Assembly (NCBI GenBank): GCA_030622125.1 | Contig: JAUXGM010000016.1 | Location: forward strand, 1 to 21,804 | DNA: 21,804 bases | Direction: 5' to 3' | Source: a bacterium | GTDB taxonomy: Bacteria > AUK180 | Shown: in pieces, positions 1-6,458 of the stretch | Layout of the letters: every line of letters begins with the position of its first letter | Position numbering within the stretch: the stretch's first letter is position 1 | Notes under the pieces: generated by a model | Told to the model about the DNA's origin: nothing | What the model saw: only the letters and a program-made list of their open reading frames with translations | The model's database searches: none | Translations under genes and position numbers: made by a program

Positions 1-1269
1 AAAAATATCATCTATATATCGCTTAAAATAATCAAGGGAAAGTACCTCTTTCAACCGATCGCTTCCGATCTTTTCGATGAAAAATTCATTTTTTAGTATT
101 ACTTTTGAAAATAGAGTATCATTTTTAATTGATTCAAAGACAATCGGCTGGATCATTTCATAACTTTTTTTCCTGCTTACTCCATTTTTTAGAAGTTCCG
201 TTAATAAAACTCCGGAGTAAAATCTTTCTCTTGATCTCTCAAGATTTTTTTCAATATTTTCTTTGTTAATATATATATCTTTTGTAATGAATATAAGTTC
301 CTTTGCCAAAAATGCGATAATATGAAAGCAATCGGGGAACATTATTCTCTCAACCGATGAATGTGAGATATCCCTTTCATGCCATAGAACAATGTCTTCA
401 AGTGCGGGTATTGTAAATCCTCTTAACAAACGGGAAAGTCCCGATATTCTTTCGTTCCGTATGGGATTTTTTTTATGAGGCATTGCGGATGACCCCTTTT
501 GTCCCTTTGAAAAAGGTTCCGATACCTCATTGATCTCACTATGGGAAAGTAATCTTATTTCCGTTGCTAATCGGTCAAAAGTGGTTGCCAATATTGCCGC
601 TTCCAAAATGATCCTTGCATATATATCCCGTTGAATTATTTGATTTGTAGCGGCTGCTTTTTTAAGACCCAATTCCTTTAAGACCTCTTTTTCCAGTTCC
701 GGACAAGTATTTGAGTATGTTCCGACGGCACCTGATATCATCCCGATCCCTCCGTCGGAAAGTCCGATCAAGAATTTCTCTATTGATCTTTTTATTTCTA
801 CATAGTGGTTCAAAAATTTTAGTCCGATAGTCGTCGGTTCCGCTATTACATTGTGGGTTCTTCCGGTTGTGATCAAACTCTTTGTTTCAATTGCCTGTTT
901 TTTAATAACTTTTAAGAGTTCGTTGAATAGTTTCCCGAGGTATCTTTCCGTTTCTTTTATTTGTAAACCTGTTGTCGTATCAAGAATATCGGATGATGTG
1001 ATTCCCATGTGAAGTCCTTTTGAAACACCGGATTTTTCTTCAAGGACCTCTATAAAAGCAATAATATCATGCCTTGTGATCTTTTCCCTTTCTATAACAT
1101 CTTTTTCGCTTACCTTTGTTTTAAGTATCTTATCAAAACTTCCCTTTTCCGCAAGACCTTTTTTCTCATAATATCTAACAAGTTCACCTTCGATTTTCAC
1201 AAACTGATTGATCCTATTTTGACCGCTCCATATATTCTCAATAATTTTATCTTTATAACGGCTGATCAT
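1..1269 (-). CDS. purB: adenylosuccinate lyase, C-terminus beyond the window
   Basis: Adenylosuccinate lyase of the fumarase/aspartase superfamily cleaves SAICAR to AICAR and adenylosuccinate to AMP, each time releasing fumarate. I read 423 codons from an ATG at 1269 to the window edge with no stop. Family lengths near 430 residues mean only the last few residues are missing. Visible signatures are the TSSD stretch (GITSSDILDTTTGLQ, about 1010-965), the GRTH...AEPTT substrate motif (about 860-825) and the superfamily signature GSSAMPHKKNPIRNE (about 500-445), whose Ser lies on the flexible catalytic loop. The residue after GRTH is Asn where Gly is usual. The ATG overlaps the purE stop as ATGA, so translation is probably coupled. 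It is the last purine gene visible in the operon. Recognition as PurB is secure. Confidence 0.95.
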   Translation of the reverse strand, partial: MISRYKDKIIENIWSGQNRINQFVKIEGELVRYYEKKGLAEKGSFDKILKTKVSEKDVIEREKITRHDIIAFIEVLEEKSGVSKGLHMGITSSDILDTTTGLQIKETERYLGKLFNELLKVIKKQAIETKSLITTGRTHNVIAEPTTIGLKFLNHYVEIKRSIEKFLIGLSDGGIGMISGAVGTYSNTCPELEKEVLKELGLKKAAATNQIIQRDIYARIILEAAILATTFDRLATEIRLLSHSEINEVSEPFSKGQKGSSAMPHKKNPIRNERISGLSRLLRGFTIPALEDIVLWHERDISHSSVERIMFPDCFHIIAFLAKELIFITKDIYINKENIEKNLERSRERFYSGVLLTELLKNGVSRKKSYEMIQPIVFESIKNDTLFSKVILKNEFFIEKIGSDRLKEVLSLDYFKRYIDDIF

Positions 1270-1706
1270 TTTACCACCGCTTTTTTAAATTTCTCAAACA
1301 ATACTTTTTCCCCCGTTATCCTCAGAGAGAGTAGAGTAGCATTTATGATCCCGGGCTTGTCATAAGAACAAACGGCAAGCGGCACCCCTTTCGGCATCTC
1401 GATCATTGAATATAAGGCATCCAATTTTATCGGAGAACTTGATATGGGAACACCAAGGACAGGGACATCGGAAAGTGAAGCGACAAGTCCCGGTAATGCA
1501 GCGGAAAAACCTGCAACAGCAATGATCGTAGAATAGTCTTTTGATCTCTCTTTTATAAAAGTAATGAGTTCTTCAAGATTTCTATGAGCGGAAAGTATCT
1601 TCACATCATAAGGCACTAATTGTTCGTTCAGAATTTTCTCAACCTTTTCAAAGTGAATAAGATCGCTCTTGCTGCCGAATAAATAAAGGATCTTTTTAGA
1701 TTTCAA
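1266..1706 (-). CDS. purE: 5-(carboxyamino)imidazole/AIR carboxylase PurE-like
   Basis: PurE forms CAIR, the substrate of PurC. I place the start at TTG 1706 (146 residues) because a perfect GGAGG lies seven bases upstream. The in-frame GTG at 1727 would put that site inside the coding sequence. Motifs are GSKSD (residues 11-15), SAHRN (39-43), AGFSAALPG (65-73) and PVLGVP. The middle loop is odd. Class I enzymes have two more residues here and a conserved His (H75 in E. coli), whereas this loop aligns without gaps to the class II type that uses AIR and CO2 directly. SAHR and VPVLGVP, however, look like class I. No purK is seen nearby, which fits either CO2 use or a distant purK. The gene overlaps purA by 11 bases and purB by 4. 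Confidence 0.9.
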   Translation of the reverse strand: MKSKKILYLFGSKSDLIHFEKVEKILNEQLVPYDVKILSAHRNLEELITFIKERSKDYSTIIAVAGFSAALPGLVASLSDVPVLGVPISSSPIKLDALYSMIEMPKGVPLAVCSYDKPGIINATLLSLRITGEKVLFEKFKKAVVK

Positions 1707-2955
1707 TTGTATTCCTCCTTCCTGCACCGAAAGATATGATCTCTATCGGCACTTCGAGATATTTTTCTATAAATTTTAGATATTTTTTTGCATTTTCCGG
1801 AAGTTCATCAAGGGATTCTATATTGTCAAATGCACCCCACCCATCAAAATCTTTATAAACGGGTGTTACCCCTTCAAGTTCAATATAATTTGAGGGATAA
1901 TTTTTTATCTTTTTATTATTCAGTCTATATTCGGTGCAAACCTTCAATCTTGAAAGCCCATTTAAAACATCCAATTTTGTTATTGCGATTCCAGTTATAC
2001 CATTTATTTTGACGGCATATCTCAACATAACAAGATCAAGCCAGCCAACTCGTCTTTGTCTGCCTGTTGTTGTTCCGAACTCCTTTCCTTTTTCCGCAAG
2101 TTTATCTCCTGTTTCATCATTTAATTCCGTTGGAAACGGTCCGTTGCCTACCCTTGTCGTATATGCTTTCACAACTCCGACCACTTTATTTATAGATGTG
2201 ATCGGAAACCCTGTTCCGGTAATCGCTCCGCCAGCCGTTGTATTTGAGGATGTTACAAAAGGATATGTTCCAAAATCAATATCAAGGAATGTCCCTTGTG
2301 CCCCTTCAAAGAGTATCTTTTTACCTTCTTTACATGCTTCAAAAAGCATCATCTCGGTATTTCTTATGTGAGGGAGTAACTGTTTATAGTATTTTTCATA
2401 TTTTTTGTATATATCCTTTGGATCAAACTCCGATTTTCCATATAAATTTTTGAGAATAAAATTGTTGAATTTAAGATTCTTCTTTATATTTTCTTTTGCA
2501 AGTCCTGTATTTTCAAAGTCACAAAAACGAATGCCGATACGAGCGATCTTATCCCTGTATGTAGGACCTATCCCGCGCTTTGTTGTTCCGATCTTTTCAT
2601 CTTTTCCCTCTTTTGCAGAATCAAGAGCAATATGAAAATCCATAATAATATTACATTTATCGGAGATAAAAAGATTTTTCGTCGAGATATTTTTTTCTTT
2701 TAAGGTATTGATCTCTTTTAAAAGCATTTCGGGATTTACCACCACACCGTTTCCAATAACACATTGGACATTCGGGTACATTATGCCCGATGGTATCAAG
2801 TGGTTGAAAAAATAATTTTTGTCTATCTTGATCGTGTGTCCGGCATTATCTCCGCCTTGAAACCTAACGACATAATCCATTTTTTCGGCAAGGTAATCCG
2901 TTATCTTTCCCTTTCCCTCATCGCCCCATTGAAGCCCTAAAAGAATCGTTCCCAC
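1696..2955 (-). CDS. purA: adenylosuccinate synthetase
   Basis: PurA joins IMP and aspartate using GTP to make adenylosuccinate, the first committed step to AMP. The 419 residues match the usual bacterial length. The N-terminal GTP loop reads WGDEGKGK (10-17) with catalytic Asp12, and GGDNAGHT (34-41) contains catalytic His40. RGIGPTYRDK follows in the IMP region, and TTTGRQRRVGW is the switch/aspartate-binding loop. The start is GTG 2955, preceded by GAGGAG with six bases between. It lies 14 bases after the purH stop and ends inside the start region of purE. Together with purB it gives the operon both IMP-to-AMP steps. Nothing is missing in the sequence. Confidence 0.96.
   Translation of the reverse strand: MGTILLGLQWGDEGKGKITDYLAEKMDYVVRFQGGDNAGHTIKIDKNYFFNHLIPSGIMYPNVQCVIGNGVVVNPEMLLKEINTLKEKNISTKNLFISDKCNIIMDFHIALDSAKEGKDEKIGTTKRGIGPTYRDKIARIGIRFCDFENTGLAKENIKKNLKFNNFILKNLYGKSEFDPKDIYKKYEKYYKQLLPHIRNTEMMLFEACKEGKKILFEGAQGTFLDIDFGTYPFVTSSNTTAGGAITGTGFPITSINKVVGVVKAYTTRVGNGPFPTELNDETGDKLAEKGKEFGTTTGRQRRVGWLDLVMLRYAVKINGITGIAITKLDVLNGLSRLKVCTEYRLNNKKIKNYPSNYIELEGVTPVYKDFDGWGAFDNIESLDELPENAKKYLKFIEKYLEVPIEIISFGAGRRNTIEI
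1714..1718 (-). promoter_or_regulatory. ribosome binding site of purE
   Basis: GGAGG on the minus strand, inside the 3' end of purA, seven bases before TTG 1706. It favours the TTG start over the upstream GTG at 1727. Confidence 0.75.
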
Positions 2956-2969
2956 TTTTTTCTCCTCTT

Positions 2970-4457
2970 CTAATGTCTAAAATATCTTTTACCGGTAAAA
3001 TACATCCCGATGCCGAGTTCCATTGCTTTTTTAATAACCTTTTTATCCTTGATGGAACCGCCGGGCTGAACAATAACCGTAATACCATATTTTTTTGCAA
3101 GTTCAACTGAATCGGTGAACGGAAAAAAACCGTCTGAGATCAAGACACTATCTTTTACCTCATCTTTCCCTTGATCCACCGCCCGTTGTAATGCCTCTAT
3201 TCTATTCGGAAATCCGAAACCGGCACCGATAAGAACCCCGTTTTTCACTAAGATCACACTATTTGAAACATAAGTCCTTATTATTGAAAGTCCGAAATCA
3301 ATATCATTCATAGAAAATATTTTTTTATTTACATCCGCAACCTTTTGCAGTTCAATCTTTTCCGGAAATACCTTATTTTCAAGAAGTATCCCGCCGAAGC
3401 CCCTATATGTTTTTGTAAAATCGATCTCTTGAAGATCACCGACAAGTATTCTTATATTTTTTCTCTTTTCAAAAAGAATCTTAATTCCATTCCTTGAAAT
3501 ATCCGGAAGGATCAACACCTCAAAAAAATTTTCCCGGAATTTCATTAAAAAATTATCAGAAGGCTTTCTATTGAATGTAATTACACTGCCAAAGGCGGAA
3601 ACAGTATCTGTTTTGTATGCCTTTTCAAAACATTCCTCGATACCTTCTCCTGTGGCAACACCGATTGGATTGCCGTGCTTTACAATGGAACAAGCGGGTT
3701 TTTTAAATTCGGAGATCGCCCAGATCCCGATAAAACCGTCATAATAATTATTGAAACTCAAATTTTTCTTTTTAAAATATTTTTTAAAGTTATTCAGATT
3801 ATATTTAAAATTACCAAGTTCATAGATATTCCCAATATCCGACGGATTTTCACCGTATCTGACATCGTCACCTCTTTCAAGAGCAATTGTCTTAAATTTA
3901 TAGTTATCTTCACTATCTATACTTTCGGCAATGATCGAATCATAGTAAGATGTAAAGTAAAATGCCTTTTTTGCCATCTTCAATTTAAAATTTTTACCAT
4001 AAGAATTGTCAAGATATCTTAAAAGATCGTTTGCATCAAAAAACGGTGTAACAAGATCATAATTTTTTGCAGCAGCTCGCAGCAAAGTTATACCGCCAAT
4101 ATCGATAAGTTCAATATTTTTTTTAAAATCTTCTCCTTTTGGAAAAGGATAGAGATTGACATAAACAATTTCAATATTTTTCAATGGATTATTATTTTTA
4201 AGTGGACCTTTCCTTAATAACGCTTCATATAAAATAGGTGATAAAGTTTTAACCCTTCCATCCTGAAGATTATCAATGTCCAGTATTTTTGAAAGATCTT
4301 TTGATACAATATTATGCTCTTTAAAAAAATTGTATGTTCCGGAAGTAGCTAAAATCTCATATCCTTTTTGAATCAGTGATCGTGCAACATTTAATAACTC
4401 TTCATCTTTTTTAAAAGATGATATTATAGTGCCAGGTTGACGGTTTGACGGTTTCAC
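2970..4457 (-). CDS. purH: bifunctional AICAR transformylase / IMP cyclohydrolase
   Basis: PurH formylates AICAR with 10-formyl-THF and closes the ring to IMP. The N-terminal MGS-like cyclohydrolase domain covers roughly residues 10-190 and includes LQDGRVKTLSP. The transformylase domain follows with RYGENP and the catalytic Lys-His in IVKHGNPIGVA. The C-terminus shows SDGFFPF, QPGGSIKD and the typical FTGKRYFRH ending. Length (495) is slightly short of the usual 510-530. The GTG start at 4457 has AGGGAG seven bases upstream and overlaps the stop of the transposase-like gene as GTGA. Residues 2-10 (KPSNRQPGT) are encoded by the terminal inverted repeat of the inserted element. Family resemblance starts only at about IISSF, so the native start appears to have been replaced. 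Confidence 0.95.
   Translation of the reverse strand: MKPSNRQPGTIISSFKKDEELLNVARSLIQKGYEILATSGTYNFFKEHNIVSKDLSKILDIDNLQDGRVKTLSPILYEALLRKGPLKNNNPLKNIEIVYVNLYPFPKGEDFKKNIELIDIGGITLLRAAAKNYDLVTPFFDANDLLRYLDNSYGKNFKLKMAKKAFYFTSYYDSIIAESIDSEDNYKFKTIALERGDDVRYGENPSDIGNIYELGNFKYNLNNFKKYFKKKNLSFNNYYDGFIGIWAISEFKKPACSIVKHGNPIGVATGEGIEECFEKAYKTDTVSAFGSVITFNRKPSDNFLMKFRENFFEVLILPDISRNGIKILFEKRKNIRILVGDLQEIDFTKTYRGFGGILLENKVFPEKIELQKVADVNKKIFSMNDIDFGLSIIRTYVSNSVILVKNGVLIGAGFGFPNRIEALQRAVDQGKDEVKDSVLISDGFFPFTDSVELAKKYGITVIVQPGGSIKDKKVIKKAMELGIGMYFTGKRYFRH
4429..4453 (+). repeat. left terminal inverted repeat (purH side)
   Basis: Inverted copy of 5237-5261, 24 of 25 positions identical. Read toward purH on the minus strand it has no stop codon in any frame and encodes PurH residues 2-10. 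Confidence 0.85.
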
Positions 4458-5245
4458 GATTTTTCTCCCTTTATATATGTATTTCCCTCTATTTCTTTAT
4501 CAATAATTTGCTTCTTTTTTTTACTTTTTTCAATTGTACTTAATGCATCTGATATTGTGGTATGTCGTGATTTTTTCTCTATCACTCTAATTTTTTCCAA
4601 TGTCAATTTTCCATAGTATCTCAATAAATACCATTTTAAATGTAATAAAAATTTCTCTCTTGTTCTCCAAACTCCCACCCATACTTTTTTTTTGGGTAAA
4701 TAATTTTTTAAAGATTCCTTTATTTCTTCTATTGTCATTTTTTTATCTTTAATTTTCTCTTTTCTTTGTTCCAATTTTACATTTTTCTTTTCTTTTCGTC
4801 TATTTATCACCATTAGAACTTTTTCCCTTTCTAATTCGTCCATTAAAAATTGTCCTTTATTTAGTTTTAAAAAGTTTTTACTAATGTCATCACATTTTTG
4901 TTCTTTAAGCCATTTTACAAATAATTTTCTGCCTATATCTCTATCATCACTAAACATTTTGTAAATTAAATCATAACTATGATTTTCATTTTTATGTATT
5001 ATTTCTTGCAAATTACTCCATTTGTATTCTTCTGGCACAGAAACTATTCCTGCTACTACTGGATTATTATAAATATATGCAATTGATGTTAATAAATGTC
5101 TATCTCCTGATATTAATTTACTTTTATGTCGTCCTTGAAATACATGTCCTTTTCTATTATATACTTTGTTAACATAACGGGCAAATTTTGTAGAGTATTT
5201 CTGTATGAATTCTGAGAGCCTTTTATTAGATATCTGAACCGTCAA
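4454..5245 (-). CDS. REP-associated tyrosine transposase-like protein lacking the HUH domain
   Basis: The first 75 residues match the second half of the Y1/IS200-like RAYT family: a start resembling the segment just after the MPNHxHLL motif, then NRKGHVFQGRHKSKLISGD, YIYNNPVVAGIV and EEYKWSN. The N-terminal part that carries the metal-binding HUH motif is absent, and upstream DNA is purC, so it is not merely in another frame. A Lys/Glu-rich middle follows. Around residues 200-240, YYGKLTLEKIRVIEKKSRHTTISDAL resembles the DnaA C-terminal helix-turn-helix found in some RAYTs. The 263-codon frame is open throughout. The TTG start at 5245 overlaps the purC stop as TTGA, and the stop overlaps the purH GTG as GTGA. 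Strand transfer is unlikely without HUH. DNA binding may remain. It looks lower in GC than the pur genes. Confidence 0.7.
   Translation of the reverse strand: MTVQISNKRLSEFIQKYSTKFARYVNKVYNRKGHVFQGRHKSKLISGDRHLLTSIAYIYNNPVVAGIVSVPEEYKWSNLQEIIHKNENHSYDLIYKMFSDDRDIGRKLFVKWLKEQKCDDISKNFLKLNKGQFLMDELEREKVLMVINRRKEKKNVKLEQRKEKIKDKKMTIEEIKESLKNYLPKKKVWVGVWRTREKFLLHLKWYLLRYYGKLTLEKIRVIEKKSRHTTISDALSTIEKSKKKKQIIDKEIEGNTYIKGEKS
4465..4470 (-). promoter_or_regulatory. ribosome binding site of purH, inside the inserted gene
   Basis: AGGGAG on the minus strand, seven bases before GTG 4457. It lies within the last codons of the transposase-like gene, so initiation of purH depends on sequence inside the inserted element. 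Confidence 0.65.
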
Positions 5246-5261
5246 ATCGTCAACCTGGCAC
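5237..5261 (-). repeat. right terminal inverted repeat (purC side)
   Basis: Inverted copy of 4429-4453. Read from purC on the minus strand, two of the three frames meet a TGA and the third stays open and contains the TTG start used by the transposase-like gene. The purC stop TGA (5244-5242) is inside it. Confidence 0.85.
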
Positions 5262-5955
5262 TTTTTTTTAATCTATTTAAAATTTCATTATAATGTTCCA
5301 TAACTCCATCCAGCCCCTTTCTATACCGTTCTTTATCATACATTTCGCCGTTCTTTCCCCATAGACGACAGGAATCGGGATCAATCTCATCGGCAAGAAT
5401 AATATTATTATCATTGTTTTTTCCAAACTCTATCTTAAAATCAACCAAAACAATGTCAATTTTTTTAAAAATTTCTTTTAGGATCTCATTTATTTTTAAA
5501 GCGTATGCCTTCATTTTCTTAATCTCAATTTCATTTGCAATATCCAAAAATTCAAATAATTCTCTTGTTAATTGCGGATCATTTTTTTCATCATCCTTAA
5601 AGAAAAATTCTACGAGCGGTTTTTTAAATTCTTCGCCTTCCTTGAAATTAAATCTTTTTAAGAAACTTCCATAAGCACGATTTCTAACAACAACTTCCAC
5701 CGGGATCATTTTTACATCCCTTACTTCTATGGTCTTCTCATCTATTTTTTTTACATAAGCCATTGGGATACCATTCTTTTTTAGAACTTCAAAAAGTATT
5801 GCCGTGATCCCACAATTTAATTCACCTTTACCCTTCATTTTTTCGTGCTTTACCATATTAAATGCGGTTATGTCATCCTTAAATTCAAGAAAATACTTCC
5901 TTGCTCCCTCATCAAAGAGGACCTTTTTTGTTTTTCCCTCAGCTACAAGCTTCAT
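5242..5955 (-). CDS. purC: SAICAR synthetase
   Basis: PurC couples CAIR and aspartate with ATP to form SAICAR. The 237 residues match the short bacterial form. Visible are the N-terminal GKTKKV nucleotide loop, VVVRNRAYGSFLKR, LVDFKIEFG and ADEIDPDSCRLW, the expected order of ATP and substrate motifs. The ATG at 5955 has GGAG five bases upstream. It is the first gene of the minus-strand purine operon, with a plausible promoter at 5996-6023. Its last residues (SARLTI) and the TGA come from the terminal repeat of the inserted element. The family core ends at about EILNRLKK, so the enzyme is probably intact. Confidence 0.95.
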   Translation of the reverse strand: MKLVAEGKTKKVLFDEGARKYFLEFKDDITAFNMVKHEKMKGKGELNCGITAILFEVLKKNGIPMAYVKKIDEKTIEVRDVKMIPVEVVVRNRAYGSFLKRFNFKEGEEFKKPLVEFFFKDDEKNDPQLTRELFEFLDIANEIEIKKMKAYALKINEILKEIFKKIDIVLVDFKIEFGKNNDNNIILADEIDPDSCRLWGKNGEMYDKERYRKGLDGVMEHYNEILNRLKKSARLTI

Positions 5956-5995
5956 AACTTCTCCTTTAATTTAATAAAAATCGGTAACTTACTTT

Positions 5996-6023
5996 ATTAT
6001 ATCATTTTAAATTTTAAATTCAA
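5996..6023 (-). promoter_or_regulatory. candidate promoter of the purC operon
   Basis: On the minus strand TTGAAT (6023-6018), 16 bases, then TATAAT (6001-5996), about 40 bases before the purC ATG. The -10 is consensus. Chance matches are common in DNA this AT-rich, but position and spacing fit. Confidence 0.5.
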
Positions 6024-6227
6024 ATAAAAAAATTGAAAAATTTCAGAAACATATTGGATTTTACTTGTAAAAGAATTCGGTATTTAAATAATAATATTAA
6101 CCACAGATTAGACAGATTAGACAGATTAAAAATAAAAAATTTATTGAAAACAGAAAAATATTTGAGATTAATCTTTAAATTTTCAGTTATGAAATGAAAT
6201 TTCATTATTCTAAATCTTTTCAATTAT

Positions 6228-6245
6228 TAGAAAATTAATTTTCTA
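6228..6245. repeat. 18-bp perfect palindrome
   Basis: TAGAAAATTAATTTTCTA equals its own complement. It lies near the middle of the 6048-6395 element. It is all but AT, so weak as independent evidence. Confidence 0.5.
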
Positions 6246-6268
6246 TATTAAAAAAAAGATTTAATAAA

Positions 6269-6290
6269 AAGTGATTTGGTAAAATCACTT
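6269..6290. repeat. 9-bp stem, 4-base loop hairpin
   Basis: AAGTGATTT, loop GGTA, AAATCACTT: a perfect stem inside the MITE-like element. No T-run follows on the plus strand, so it is not an obvious terminator. Confidence 0.6.
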
Positions 6291-6413
6291 AAACTGAAAA
6301 TTTAAGAGACTTTAAAATCCGTACAATCCGTCAAATCTGTGGTTAAAAAATCTTATTTGGTAAAAAAACTGTTTTTTTAAAAAGTCCAATATGTTGAGAC
6401 ACCAGACATTTTT

Positions 6414-6442
6414 TTGACAAAAAAGAGCAAATAAGGTATAAT
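6414..6442 (+). promoter_or_regulatory. consensus sigma-70 promoter, near-leaderless gene
   Basis: TTGACA (6414-6419), 17 bases, TATAAT (6437-6442): both boxes and the spacing are exact consensus. The expected start point near 6449 leaves only about ten bases before ATG 6459, and no Shine-Dalgarno site is visible there. It probably drives the 6459-14538 gene series. Confidence 0.8.
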
Positions 6443-6458
6443 TAAAATTAGTATTATA

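Larger units (their letters stand above)
4429..5261 (-). mobile_element. 833-bp inverted-repeat element with a truncated RAYT-like transposase gene
   Basis: Two 25-bp sequences, 4429-4453 and 5237-5261, are inverted copies with one mismatch. Each starts at its outer end with GTGCCAGGTTGACG and contains TTGACGR twice, eight bases apart. They bound one gene resembling REP-associated tyrosine transposases. I see no target-site duplication: the flanks are a T-run at the right and TATTATA at the left. IS200/IS605-type elements also make none, but they normally lack true terminal inverted repeats. The element splits the purine operon between purC and purH without breaking the reading of either. It could be a decayed insertion sequence, or a non-autonomous unit moved by a full-length relative. 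Confidence 0.75.
6048..6395. mobile_element. 348-bp MITE-like element with nested inverted ends
   Basis: The outer ends AACATATTGGA (6048-6058) and TCCAATATGTT (6385-6395) are perfect inverted copies. About 50 bases further in on each side, AACCACAGATT (6099-6109) and AATCTGTGGTT (6334-6344) are again perfect inverted copies. The similarity continues inward through GATT-spaced units (6110-6128 against 6316-6333; about 24 of 29 matching over the inner arms). Inside are a palindrome and a hairpin but no credible gene. A 67-codon frame at 6020-6223 is only the repeat translated. The element fills the space between two divergent promoters. It resembles the dispersed CCACAGATT-type repeats seen in many environmental bacterial genomes. 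Confidence 0.6.

Noticed and set aside
6020-6223. 67-codon open frame on the minus strand
   Set aside because: It is a translation of the MITE-like left arm (LSNLSNLW comes from the GATT-spaced repeat), with no ribosome site and low complexity.
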